Positions 21,971 through 33,312 of a stretch of 64,000 nt of DNA are shown here, one piece after another. Numbering within the stretch: position 1 is the stretch's first letter; each line of letters opens with the position of its first letter. The stretch spans positions 663,979-727,978 of the forward strand of contig JAJVDF010000413.1 in NCBI GenBank assembly GCA_022410635.1, in the 5' to 3' direction. A program made the position numbers and the translations under genes. Origin of the DNA: Tretioscincus oriximinensis. Its lineage: Eukaryota > Chordata > Lepidosauria > Squamata > Gymnophthalmidae. The notes beneath the pieces were generated by a model. That model ran no database searches. It was not told the DNA's origin and worked only from the letters and a program-made list of their open reading frames with translations.

Positions 21971-22189
21971 TCCCACCCCCCTCCTCCTCCTCCCCTTCAG
22001 GCCGCCGGGCGCCTCTGAAGGAGCAGGGAAGGCTGCTGGGACCAGCTGGCACGTCCGCGTCTCCCGCCTTTGGGGAGGTGTTGGCGGAGGACGGGCTGCC
22101 CCCCCCCCCTTGTCTTTCTTTCCTGTAGGGCGACCAAACTTCCCTGCAAATCCGATCCGTTTTCGAAACCTGCCTCCTCCTGGCCCAGC

Positions 22190-22927
22190 ATGGCCCTCCT
22201 GCTCCTCCGCCGCCTCTTCGCTTCCCTGCAGGATCCCGAGAAAGTCGCCCGTTTCCAACAGCTGTGCGGCGTGGAGCCGGAGGCCTCCCCGGCCTGGCGG
22301 TCCCAGACGCAGGAGCCCGAAGCCCTGCTGGCCAACGGCANCTGCCGCCGCCCCTCGCCTGCCCCTGCGGCGGACGGGGAAAGCAAGAGGCGCCCCCACC
22401 TGCAGGGCCCCGCCAAGGGGGGCGAGGGCAAGAGCGGGGCCTGGCACGCCAACGGCCTGAAGAACGGGCTGGTGGCGGGGGAAGGCTGCGGGCTGCTGGA
22501 TCCGGAGGGGCCGCAGCCCCAGGGCACGGGCGGGGAGGAACCCTGGGATGCCACCCGCCAAGCCCGGCGCAATTCCCTCACGGGAGAGTCCATCTGCCAG
22601 AAGTTCTCCATCCACAGCCCCCTGCTTTACTACGTCTTCTGCCTGGGCACGGAACTGGGCAACGAGCTCTTCTACATCCTCTTCTTCCCCTTCTGCATTT
22701 GGAACCTGGACGCTTGGCTGGGCAGGAGGCTGATCATCGTCTGGGTGTGGGTCATGTACTTGGGTCAGTGCACCAAGGATATTATCCGGTGGCCTCGGCC
22801 TGCGTCCCCGCCGGTGGTGAAGCTGGAAATTTTCTACAACTCCGAGTACAGCATGCCCTCCACCCACGCCATGTCCGGCACGGCCATCCCCATGACGCTG
22901 CTGCTGCTCAGCTACGGACGGTGGCAG
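22190..22927 (+). CDS. SGPP1: SGPP1 coding exon 1 (sphingosine-1-phosphate phosphatase 1)
   Basis: This exon encodes residues 1-246 of an endoplasmic-reticulum membrane enzyme. The family dephosphorylates sphingosine-1-phosphate and dihydrosphingosine-1-phosphate, feeding sphingosine back towards ceramide. The ATG at 22190 has A at -3 and G at +4, and is the first ATG in this frame. The N-terminus ([17 protein letters not shown], about 13-29) and RRNSLTGE (126-133) are SGPP1 hallmarks. Residues 30-120 are a poorly conserved Pro/Gly-rich cytosolic stretch. Hydrophobic segments lie near 145-170 and 181-192. Phosphatase motif 1 is K196-x6-R203-P204 and motif 2 is PSTH at 223-226, both intact. 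The exon ends in phase 0 after GRWQ, with donor GTAAGG at 22928. Codon 51 (22340-22342) contains an N, so that residue is unknown. The full protein is 459 aa, slightly longer than the human form by my recollection. The reading frame stays open 96 codons into intron 1. Confidence 0.97.
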
Positions 22928-24012
22928 GTAAGGAGCCTCTTTTCCTACAGGAGCTGTTGCCATGTTGGGAGGATAAAAATACGCTTTTGTTCTGCAGGCT
23001 TTTCGCCCCAAGGGTCGTTCAGGTTTCTCTTTTTATACACTACAAGTTTAAGCAATGAAAGCAGTATTTTTAGGGAGCATTTTGACATCTTTCTCCTCTT
23101 TCCCCTTTTGAAGGTGAACTCTCTTGTTTTTCAACAATCTNCAAAGTGCCTTTCACCCCAGTCCCAAGTGCAGAGCACAAATAAAACGACAGCATTCATA
23201 TATAATAACGAATCATAAATGCATTTTAAAATCTCAAGTCCAAGTGACTAAAGCTGGCCTAGGTGAATGTATGTGTTTTGACTAGTACATTCAGTTGTAC
23301 TACAAATATTTACTCATAGCGGGCATCTTACCAAGGTTTCATTTCTTAACTGTCCTGGTTTGGTTCTTTTTATAGTGGGTGAGATCAGCTGAAAGTCGGT
23401 TTTATAGGCCTCAAAAATGGGACACACTTTGCACTTGGAAGCTTCCCTAANCGGGGAAATGAAGGCATTTATCGTGTTAATTCTGAATCCAAGGTCTTCT
23501 ATGCAGCTGGCATTACTTAATCTGTTTTGTGATCATGTTAGCAATTTTAGGCAAGCTACTCAAAAGTCTTCCAAACATCCATCTTCCTTTTGGCAACATC
23601 TTAATTATGTCATTTTCGACAGGCATATCTTATTGCTAGGACAGTAGGAAAAAGTGTCAATTTTTGCTCACTCTGCAGTAAGTTTTTGCAGCTTATATTA
23701 ATTGTTTAGAAACTGATCTGTCCACTGTCTTCCTTTGTCAGTGGTTTTCCCTAGCTGTACAACACCAGCATTATGCTTCCTTGGTGTGAAAATAATCAGA
23801 AAAAAGGCAGTATACTGGATTATAGAAGGGATCTGGCGTGCAGGAGTTCAACTAGAATTATTAGGTTCTCCAAGACTTGGCCTTTGATTCTTAATTCCCC
23901 CTGGGATTTTGTTCTGCCAAGGGGGAGAGAAAGATCTATTTTTAAATGTAATTGAATAATTTATACTTTTTATCTTTTACTATTGTTACCCACACTGAGT
24001 CCTGTGGTGAAG

Positions 24013-24067
24013 GACAGACATAAGTTCCAAATCTGTACATATGACAGACATAAGTTCCAAATCTGTC
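24013..24067 (+). repeat. Short direct duplication
   Basis: GACAGACATAAGTTCCAAAT followed by CTGT occurs at 24013-24036 and again at 24044-24067, separated by ACATAT-type bases. A small tandem duplication in intron 1. Confidence 0.8.
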
Positions 24068-24300
24068 CAACATTCTGAGGTATAACAACCAATGACAGGG
24101 CTTGGAACTTTGGCAGCCTCCAGGTAGGAAGATAAGCATGAAAGAAGGAATGGAAGGGAGGAAACTAAGCTTGTTTTCTCCTTCCTTGAGAGAAGGATGG
24201 TGGAAAGGCAGAAGGGAAGAGAGAAGAAGGCACGGGTAGGAACAGAGGAGAGGAGGAGCAGAGCCCATTGCATTACTGTGTAACACAAAGGGTTGATTCT
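24060..24300 (+). repeat. Unclassified repeat with TCCAACATTCTGA
   Basis: Begins TCCAACATTCTGAGGTATAA and ends near GCCCATTGCATTACTG, matching both ends of the repeat around 4182-4870. The interior is a purine-rich GAAGG tract. Confidence 0.45.
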
Positions 24301-25143
24301 AGTAGTAAATAAATAGAGTGATCAAATAAAAATGGTATGTTCCTATAAAGTTAATTATGTAAGAAAGTTGTGATAGGCAATATCTGCTAAAACACACACG
24401 TTTGTACACCAGAGAAAAAAAATTTGATTGAGGAGCAATGTATTTAAGAGGCAACTTAATTCAAAATGTATATTTTCCAACTACAAATCATTCTTCCTTT
24501 AAATATTTTTCTTAAATCATAATTTGAATTGTAGATAAAATAGCATTTTCTGTCCCCAAACACTTTTTGAGGAGCCCTAGACATACAGTAATTGTATATA
24601 CGATGGTAATAATTAGTAGCATCCGAGTAACTATGTTTACGTTCCGTGTGAAGATGCCCATCTGTGCAAAGAAAATAATCTATTTGAAATATGCATATAT
24701 TGGTTATGCATATGGTTACATGATTTAAATATGGTAAGAAATAGGAGCTATTTTTAAAAATACTGAATATAAATGGTCTTCAGCTGTCAAGAACTAAGGA
24801 TTTCCTAAGTGCCACACATATATTGGAAGATAGCTAGTCATTGCTGACACGTTATGAAAAAGGAAAAGAGTAGGGGGAAAAAAGGAAATATTCATTCTTT
24901 GGTCAGTCATTGGATGGCCAAATGCAAAGGCTCCTGCATTTCAGAGGTTGTGCTGAAGAAGCAATTTCAACTTGTACTGAAATTCCTTCCCATGCATAAC
25001 ATCTTTGCAGTCCTGTTTCCTAGTAGAATAATTATTACCAGAACATTGCTACTGTAATGCACCATTATGTTTGCAGAAAAAATGGTGCAACTCATATTTA
25101 CATTTCTTGTACTTGTTTATATTCCCTCTTTTACAAACTTTGA

Positions 25144-25240
25144 AAGTCCAGCAAGGGGGTTTGTAGCACTTGGAGACTAACAGGAGAAAGATGGGTGGTG
25201 TGAGCTTTCGTGGACATGTCTTCTTCAAATGCTAGGTGAC
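25144..25240 (-). mobile_element. Penelope-like fragment
   Basis: GTCCAGCAAGGGGGTTTGTA, then GAGACTAACAGGAGAAAG and GAGCTTTCGTGGACATGTC: one arm of the family seen at 8219 and 36035. Confidence 0.65.
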
Positions 25241-25401
25241 CAATGTCAAGAACAAACTTTAAAGGAAATTGTGTGTAGGAGATGACAGAGGACATGTAAA
25301 TGTAGTATGGGAATGGACTAGAAGAGAAAAATAGCTAAATGGCAGAAGCTAATCCTCAAGTAGAAAAAATTGCTTGGAAGAATTAGATGCATCTGGTTAG
25401 A

Positions 25402-25975
25402 ACAATAGAACATAAGACGAGACCTGCTGAATCAGGTTGGAGCCCATCTAGTCCAGCATTCTGTCTCATACAGTGGCCCACCGATTGCACCTGGGCAATC
25501 TGGAACAGAAGAAGGCAAAATCGTCACCTGTTCTTGACGATCTGCAAATGGTATCTCAGGAATACTGCTTGTTGCTCCATCTCAGCTGCTGATTATACCC
25601 TTGGTGTTCATGAACTTGTTTAATCCTCTCTCAAAGCTATCAAGACTACTAACTATCAGCACCTCTTCTGGACGTAAATTCCAAAGGCCGATGATTCTCT
25701 GGGTGAAAAAATACTTTCCCTTGTCTGTCCTCACTCTTCTGCCCAACAGTTTCATGGATTGCCCTCTGGTCCTAGTGTTGTGCAATAGAGAAAACATTTT
25801 TCTCTATTCATCCTCTCCATCCAGTGCATGATTTGATACACTTCAATCAGATCACCTCTGAAACGCTGTCTTTTGCAGCTGAAGAGACCCCAACGTTGCA
25901 GCCAGATTTCATAAGGGAGGTGCTGCAGCCCTTTCTTGTTGCCCTTTTCTGCACCTCCTCTAGTTCTTCTTTGGT
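25402..25975 (-). mobile_element. CR1 LINE 3' portion in intron 1
   Basis: From the tail (AGAACATAAGACGAGACCTG) through the complement of the C-terminal RT region to GCACCTCCTCTAGTTC. It is antisense to SGPP1. Confidence 0.88.
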
Positions 25976-26309
25976 TGACTGCATATCAATCAAATAGTTA
26001 ACTAATGTTATAATGTGTATACTGTGCCAGGAAACCATTATCTCTGTTAAGTCCTTGTCGATGGACTGGAATTTGTGGATGTATTTATTTTGCTGCTTCT
26101 TTCATTTTTTTCTTTTAAAGTTACATGGTCACTGTGCTGGATTCCGTATGTTAGCTATAGATTTAGTCAACAGGTTGGTCACAAGCATGTTTAAGCAGAA
26201 GCTCAGTATTAGTCCTGTTTACTATCTGATACAGGAGGTAGTATGTCTCCAGAGACCAGGTATTAAGAGACTGTGGGCAATTCAACATCCTTTTTTAAAA
26301 CTTCGATAT

Positions 26310-26565
26310 GCAGTGTCCTGTGACCTTTCATAGACAAGTCTACTTCTTCAGAAGCTAGGAATCAACTGAATAAGAAATGCAAGTTTGGTCATCGCCAACA
26401 AGCCTAAGCAGATTGTTCTCTTATGACTAAGATTGTATTTTTATATTACTCAGAAGTACTTGTTTCCTAGCATCTAAAGAAGTAGACTTGTCAACGAAAG
26501 CTTATGCTGCCTACCTTTTTCTCTTTAGTCTATAAGGTACGATAGGACCACCTTAATAGAGAAAG
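26310..26565. mobile_element. Penelope-like inverted pair
   Basis: The left arm (CCTTTCATAGACAAGTCTAC, TTCTTCAGAAGC) and right arm (CATCTAAAGAAGTAGACTTG, ACGAAAGCTTATGC, TTTAGTCTATAAGGT) are separated by about 120 bp of unrelated DNA. Confidence 0.6.
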
Positions 26566-26778
26566 AAAGGTCAGCATTGTGGTAAGTGATACTATTAAAA
26601 AAAGGTTACTGTGTTCTTTTTTTATTAAATTTTGAACTGCTTCCTGAGATCAGCTGTCTAAAGAGTTATACCACACATCTATATTTTTGTTCCATCCTTT
26701 GCCCAAATAATTGAAATCTCAAAAGTTGAAATATGTCTTCAGATTCAATGAGAAAAGAGATTGCTCCAAATCCTTATA

Positions 26779-27079
26779 CAGTGGTACCTCGGTTCTCGAA
26801 CGCCTTGAAAGTCGACCAAATCGGTGTTCGACCGGCAGATTCCAGAAACTTTTGTCCTGGAATCCGAACACCGATTTGGAACTCGAACTTCCTTCGGCGT
26901 TCTTTCGGCCAGGCGCGCCTTGCTGACATCATCAGAGTGCGTTTTTTCGGCCAGGCGCGCCTCGCTGAGGTCATCAGAGTGCGTTTTTTCGGCCCGGCGC
27001 GCCTTGCTTGGTTCTCGAACAAATTGGTTCTCGACCGTCCTGCCGGAACGAATTGTGTTCGAGAACCAAGGTACCACTG
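26779..27079. mobile_element. Tigger-like (Tc1/mariner) non-autonomous element
   Basis: Terminal inverted repeats CAGTGGTACCTCGGTTCTCG and CGAGAACCAAGGTACCACTG are flanked by TA at 26777-26778 and 27080-27081. TIRs of this kind are typical of pogo/Tigger elements. Inside, a unit of about 60 bp containing GGCGCGCC and CATCAGAGTGCGTTTTTTCG is repeated about three times. It is a GC-rich island in an AT-rich intron. Open frames here are by-products of the repeat. Confidence 0.85.
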
Positions 27080-27553
27080 TAGAGAAGTCCTCTCTTGTCT
27101 CCTCCTGCCTTTAGCTACTGATAGAGATGACACAACCAAGGGAATTTCACTTTAGACCTTTAAATAATATATGTGAGGAGATGTTCTTTTAAATACATGG
27201 AGTCCAAATATGTTGGAGTTACAGCCCTTTAATTGGATTCTTCTCAGTGTCATTCTTTTAAGATTGGCAAGGTTTGCATTGGTTATTATTTATTTATTCA
27301 GGAGTAGGTAATCAGGAGTGCTTATTAATACTTCTGTACATAGAACTCATTTGAGTCATACAGCTTGGAAGTTATCAGAGAATGAATTGCTGTAGCCAAG
27401 TTGTCTCTATCTAGAGCTGAAATTAGCAAACAAGTCTTGGATTCATGGACTTGGGAGTACCTAATAAGTACAAACTAACAGATCCAGTTTGTTGGTCCAC
27501 ATCCTGTCTTTACCAGCGACAGCCACTTCACCTTCCTCAGATTCAGATATAAT

Positions 27554-27570
27554 GGAGAGAGAGAGAGAGA
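27554..27570 (+). repeat. GA microsatellite
   Basis: Short GAGAGA run within intron 1. Confidence 0.85.
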
Positions 27571-28740
27571 GCTGGGGCAGATCATCAGGAGATCTAAAAT
27601 AAAGTAACATCAGTATTTTTATGACACCTTGTTCTGTTGTCTTTCAGTAGATACTAAAAACATGAAAGATAAGATGAATCTCTGAGGAATTCTACAGTCA
27701 AACTCCAGAGAGCAAAGCAAGAGTTCCTCATGACAAGTCATTGGCATTTATCTAAGAGATATGAATGAAAGCACCATAATGCAGTGCCTTCAGCTCCCAG
27801 TCTCTGAAACCTTCCCAAATGAACTCCTTAAGAGATTAAGAAGAACAACCTAGCATGGCCCCTTTCCCCGTCACATTAAAGATCATCAGTAATGACAAAT
27901 TGGAACAATGTCAGTACTGTGATCAGGCAGGAAGTGGGACTGAAATGACTCCAGATAAACTTTTAGATCATAAAAAAAGATTACAGAAATCTTACTGATC
28001 TAGTTTAAACGAAAAAAAAACTATTTCAGCATAAGTGATCTTTGCCATGATATTGGAAGGTTCAAAAGTGTTTATTGCAGTATTAATTGTATAGATTGCA
28101 TAATTGTATATGGTAGGTATTTCCGATAACCTGTTGATATTTAAGAGACACTGAGTTCAAACTTGAGTCTTTTGAATAAATGCATAGAATTGCTATGTCC
28201 GTGCTTGCAAAGTGAACTGCTTGCAAAGTTATCTTTGAAGTACATACTTGGATTTATTTTTAACCTTTTTAAAAACCTGACCTTGGGTCATAAAATTTGG
28301 AAATGAATTGTTTCCTTATTAATGCTTCTGAAGTCATTGTTCTGTTATAAAAGCTGTTGGCACTCGTTCAGGTTATGTCTTTATTCCTAGTACACCCAAT
28401 CCAATAGGATATAAACCACAGATCTGAAGAGGATGTAATAAAAACAGAAGAAACTTCCAAATAGGCTTGAAGTTTAATGGGCAGCAGGCAAGTTCTTACA
28501 CTTTTATGTATATTTAATAGATTACAAACAATATTTTGGGACTGTCTTAAATATTTATAAAAATACTGTGATGAATTCTGTTTTAATGAAGACATTAGTA
28601 ATTAGCTGCTTTTTCCTCTCAGTTCTCCAAATTTAAATCCAGTGAATCCTGTCAGACAAGAGCTTTCTGGAATAAACTCGTTTGATTTAAATGAGTGTAA
28701 AGAACAAATTGTGAAAATGTTCCAAATAACTAGAATGTTG

Positions 28741-29440
28741 TTTTGCCTCTTTATAAATCTGTGGTGAGGCCACATTTGGAATACTGTGTTCAATTCTGGT
28801 CACCACATCTCAAGAGGGACATTTTGGAACTGGTGAAGGTGCAGAAAAGGGCAACAAAAATGATAAAGGGTCTGGAGCACCTCCCTTACGAAGTCGGGCT
28901 GCAATGTCTGGACCTCTTCAGCCTTGAAAGGTGACGTCTGAGAGGTGCCCATTAAACTTCAAGCCTATTTGGAAGTTTCTTCATGCATGGGATAGACAGG
29001 GTGAATAGAGAAAAAATGTTTTCTCTCTCCCACAACACAAGGACCAGGGGGCACTCCTTAAAACTGTTGGGTAGAAAAGTGAGAACAGACAGAGAAAAGT
29101 ATTTTTTCACCCAGAGGGTCATCGGCCTGTGGAGTTTACTTCCTGAAGAGGTAGTGGTGGCTAGCAGCTTGGATAGTTTCAAGACAGGACTAGACAGGTT
29201 TATGGACACCAGGGGTATGGATGGATACTAGGATGGATGTCTGGATGTTGCATCCCGGGATGGAGCAACAGGCAGGACTCCTGAAATACCATTTGCAGGG
29301 AGTCATGAACAGGGGCATAATTTGCTTTCCTCTGTTCGGACTGCCCAGGTGCATCTGGTGGGCCTCTGTGTGACACAGAATGCTGGACTTGATGGGCTGT
29401 GGCCTGATCCAGTTTGGCTCTTCCTATGTTCTTATGTAGT
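28741..29440 (+). mobile_element. CR1 LINE 3' portion in intron 1
   Basis: Encodes remnants of [19 protein letters not shown] and LEHLPYE, then the 3' tail ending TGTTCTTATGT. A segment of about 30 bp is lost or replaced near 28935-28980. Confidence 0.9.
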
Positions 29441-29563
29441 ACCTGGTCCAATGTATACTTTTCTAAGTAGAACTGAATAAGATTGAGTTAACATTTATCT
29501 TTGTTTAGGTTGGCTTTTGATCTACACGTCTCATATACCTATACTCATCACAGCAGAATTACT

Positions 29564-30235
29564 GTATATATTCAAATATAAGTCTAATTTTTCAGCACAT
29601 CTTTAATGCTGAAAAAGCCCCCCTTCGACTTATACTCAGGTGCACTACAGGTGTTCTCCAATCTCTCCCCCGGAGCCTCGGCCTGCTCCGTCCTCACCTT
29701 TTCCCCCAGCCACAGGTGGGACCACACTTCCCAGCATGCTCCAGTGCCTTCCCTTCTCAAGCCTGCACAGTTGTATGTGGGCTGCTGCTGCTGCCTTTGC
29801 TGCCTTCCTCTTGACCAATGCCTGAGATGGAATTCAGTAGCATCCCCAGTGTACAGGTGCCGGGGGAAAGTGTGGCAGTGGCAGCAGAGGTCATATTTAT
29901 CTGGCAAGGTGAGGGCGATATAGTATCAGAGTCTCCCTGCTGCCGGTATCCTCTATGTATGCCTGATCATCCCTGGCTTGGGTGCCAAGGAGCTCCAGGA
30001 GCCTCCAGCACATGTCCCCGAGGACTGCGTGGCCCTACGGGAGGCTGAGGACTGCAAAGGGTGACAGGAAGCTCAGATGGGCTGAGAGAAGGCATTGGGT
30101 TCCTTTCTTTCCTTCATGCCCTTCTTCTGCATTTCCTGCCCTAGACTTATACTGGAGTCAATAAATTTTCCCAGTTTTTTGTGTAAAATTATTTACCTCG
30201 GCTTATATTTGGGTCGACTTAACTCGAATATATAC
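29564..30235. mobile_element. TIR DNA element with GTATATA termini
   Basis: The left end GTATATATTCAAATATAAGT and right end ACTTAACTCGAATATATAC are inverted. Inner copies of GACTTATACT and CGGCTTATATT occur near both ends. The middle is GC-richer with CTGCTGCTGC runs. This looks like a non-autonomous DNA transposon; the superfamily is not resolved. Confidence 0.6.
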
Positions 30236-30263
30236 ATAAGAACATAAGAAGAGCCATACTGGG
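30236..30263 (-). mobile_element. Minimal CR1 tail
   Basis: Only about 28 bp (AGAACATAAGAAGAGCCATA), directly abutting the TIR element: an extremely 5'-truncated insertion. Confidence 0.6.
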
Positions 30264-32651
30264 TGTGATGTGATTTTATGCATTTTCATTAATCTGACCA
30301 GGAATATGCAGCCCTATCAGGTTTGTATTTGAGTGAGGACTGTGACAAAATAAACCTTCCAGAAATAAAATATTAAAAGCAATCTAGTAAAAATATTAGT
30401 TATGAAAGCAAACATCACCTGTTTGCTAGTGCTGATTATTAAATTCTTGATTACTGATCTCATTTTGCTGTTTTTTTTATTTCATTCTCTTTTTTATACT
30501 ACTTAATCATAACTTATGAAATTGTGTTGAAAATGACATTGCCAGTGAATAAAATGCTGGGAAGACCACACTCGGGATAATGGTTTTGGAAACAGCCACT
30601 TAAGTGATTAAATCATGAAGCCTCTCTAAGAGCTGTCCGTCTGGCTTTGCTAGAAAATTGTTAAGTCCCATTTCTTTTAAATCTGGCAATTTCTACATTA
30701 ACTCCTTGGCAAGTAACAATCTAACCAGTAAGGTTAAATTTCATCTCATTGCCATTCTTGCAAAGAAATAATTGATTAATAATATTGTGGAAAATGTTTC
30801 AATTTGTTTAATACTTATAGAAATGTTATAAAGCATTTGCAAAGTTGTGTAGCTTCTTCAGTTGATTGAATCTTATTCATTTGATTGAAGCTTATTTATC
30901 CATTTATTCATTCATATTTTTGCCCATGATCGCAGGTGGCTTCAAGAACAAAAACAAATTTAAAGAATCAACTAAAAACAATAGCAATGACAGAAAGTAG
31001 GAAGGAGCTTTTTTTCTAATAGCCAGGGTGAAAAATGATGCTTGGTATGCCTCAAAGAATTCCATAGGGCTACCGCTGGGAAGGCCACATCCCTTGTACC
31101 CATATAAAGAAGCAATTACCTCTCTGCTATAAAATTATTTCATTTTTGAGGATATTTTGTTACTGTTTTGAATTGGAACTTTCTCTGTAATGTTGGATCA
31201 TACAACCGGAATAGTGAAGAATAGTTTATGTGTGGCATATCTATTAATATTTGAAGAAGAGTTATTATTCTGTTTCTCTTCTCAGGGTTAAAAATATCTA
31301 GATCTGGCTAAATTTTATTAACAAACTGAGTTTCTGGAGAGTACAAGAATCTCCTGCGCGCATTACCTGTTTATTGGCTTCCTATAAAATCCAAGTGACT
31401 AAGGCTGCCTCCCCATGATGTTTTCATACTGTGATGGTACTTACATGATTAAGAATCTGCCCCATGTGATGACAAACGTTCAGTAATCCATTTGAAATAA
31501 AACTCAGTTGCCCCAGAAAATCCTGCAGGTATTCTGGGGTAATAGAGCTTTATTTTGAGTGGATTACTGAAAGTCACCACATGATATGTTCTTATCCAAC
31601 AAAATATTTTTATGTACTTTGAATAAAGCCTATGTTGATTTGGCTAACTGAAGCACATAATTAATGTGTAACTACTTAACTTTTTATAAATTGCATAAGC
31701 ATAAATTAGAAATTGCATAAGATAATTTCTAAATCACTAGTGGCTACCCTTGTAGTAGAAATTACAGATACTGTATATACAAATGCATCTTAAATATTGA
31801 AGCAGCTTTCTGACTTGTGGTATGTGGTGGGAAAGAGAGAAAGTGCAGGTTTGGGGGCATCGAAAGGAATGCATTTTTGTATTTTTCTAGGAGTTTTGAT
31901 TCATAATTGTTGCTAATGTTTACTTCTCCTATATGGTCCATAATGCCAGTATGATAAGGCATTTTTCAAAGACAAACTAGCAAGTAACTGATCCGAAATG
32001 CTGCCCCCTGTTAATCGTTTTTATTCTATAGAAAATGTTGGCTAAGTTAAGCCATTTTCCTCTGTGTCGATGTTGCAAGGCTAGAAATAGCTTTAAGTGA
32101 AGAAACATCGCCCATGGAAGTAAAGTATTTGCTGAAGATAATTGGGAAGGATGCTAGTACATACTTTAGCAGGGCTTGGATGTGTTTGCATTTAGATTTG
32201 CAAACTGCATGATCTATGAAATCTATAGCATTCCAAAATGCAAAAAGCAACCTACTTATGCTACATTAGTCTCATTAGCCACCAGCAATCTTGCTACAAA
32301 TGGGAACTACGGCTTCCTCTCCTGTATAAATCTTCATTCACATAGCTATGCTAAGAAAAAGAAACAAGAGGTATATAAGGCTATGTTCAAGAAATAAACT
32401 TATATACAGAAATAGAATAAGTGGCCCAAAGTTACCCAGTGACCTTTCACAAATGGAAAGGTCTGACCACTTCTCTACATACTTGGGTGCTGTTCCAACA
32501 TGTATTTTAATCCATCTTCATTCCTAAAGAACTGGACTAAATCAGGAAAAATAATTTCCATCAAGTTTGGTCAAATTCTTCAGGACTGAAGATGGGTTGA
32601 AAGTATGTGAAGATGGGTTAAAAGCACAGCATATTCATCTCTGTATTTGCT

Positions 32652-32800
32652 TTAAGAGAAACAGCCGTGTTAGAAAGTCCAGCAAGGGGGCTTGTAGCAC
32701 TTGGAGACTAACAGGAGGAAAGTAGGTGGCATAAGCTTTTGTAGACACATCTACTTCTTCAGATCAGGGTTGAATAGTAGACATGTCTTTAAAAGCACCG
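32652..32800. mobile_element. Penelope-like element, inverted with short second arm
   Basis: The full left arm with tail complement (GAGAAACAGCCGTGTTAGAA, AGTCCAGCAAGGGGG, GGCATAAGCTTTTGTAGACA, CTTCTTCAGAT) is followed by a short opposite piece (AGTAGACATGTCTTTAAAAG). Confidence 0.65.
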
Positions 32801-32855
32801 TACTTGTACTTTTCCCCCATTCTTTACACAAATATCGTCACTCTAACTAGTGCAG

Positions 32856-33140
32856 GTATGAATGGCTCAGTTGCTAAGGAACCCGTCTCTCAGCTGGGAG
32901 ATGGGGTTTCAAAGCCCTTTGTCGGACGTGGGGAGGGTTGAGCACCTTCCACTAGCCTGCTGTTCAAGCCAACCCAGCTATTCGAAAGCATGAATTGCAA
33001 GAAATTGCAACTGACAGCAATGGGAACCACCAGCTTGGTAGGGAAGATAGAATGTAAGCCTTTGGGCAAAAATACCCTTGTAAGCCGCTTTGAGTCCCTT
33101 TGAAAGGTGAGAAAAGCGGGGTATAAACCTAGTTTTTCTG
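32856..33140 (+). mobile_element. tRNA-derived SINE type B, near complete
   Basis: tRNA-like head (AATGGCTCAGTTGCTAAGGA, B-box-like GGGTTTCAAAGCCC), body AACCCAGCTATTCGAAAGCA, 3' module AAGCCGCTTTGAGTCCC and AAAGCGGGGTATAA. The tail is short. Confidence 0.8.
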
Positions 33141-33220
33141 CTAAACTGGGGTGATACATGTTGTAAGTTATTGATTCCTATTTTACACAGTGACTAGTGA
33201 GCTGATGCCACTGATGGAAG

Positions 33221-33312
33221 TGGTCTTTATTCCAATCAGTACCAGAGCTCAGAGGGAAATGGTGTATACACCATTTCCCTCTGAGCTCTGGTACTGATTG
33301 GAATAAAGACCA
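33221..33312. repeat. Perfect 92-bp palindrome without spacer
   Basis: Two 46-bp arms, exact reverse complements, meet at GTATAC (33264-33269). The left arm begins TGGTCTTTATTCCAATCAGT. No match to the transposon families in this window, and no flanking target duplication is evident. Confidence 0.95.

Larger units (their letters stand above)
21061..22189 (+). promoter_or_regulatory. SGPP1: CpG-island promoter and 5' UTR of SGPP1
   Basis: Base composition changes abruptly from AT-rich repeats to very GC- and CpG-rich DNA here and stays so through exon 1. No TATA box is evident; the class is a broad CpG-island promoter. It holds a short GGCCC tandem run (about 21200-21227), a GCGGCGGCGG run (about 21328-21341) and two NRF1-like sites. 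The transcription start cannot be placed. Part of the island is hidden by the N gap at 21714-21970. A pyrimidine-rich tract ending TTTCCTGTAG (AG 22127-22128) just before the start codon resembles a splice acceptor. Confidence 0.82.

Noticed and set aside
22070..22189. Upstream extension of the SGPP1 reading frame
   Set aside because: The frame is open but has no ATG, and its sequence is not conserved-looking; the ATG at 22190 fits the SGPP1 N-terminus.
21683..23011. Long open frame on the minus strand across SGPP1 exon 1
   Set aside because: It crosses the N gap and mirrors a GC-rich coding exon on the other strand; there is no recognisable domain.
26733..27155. Overlapping Arg-rich frames on both strands
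   Set aside because: They arise from the GC-rich tandem repeats of the Tigger-like element.
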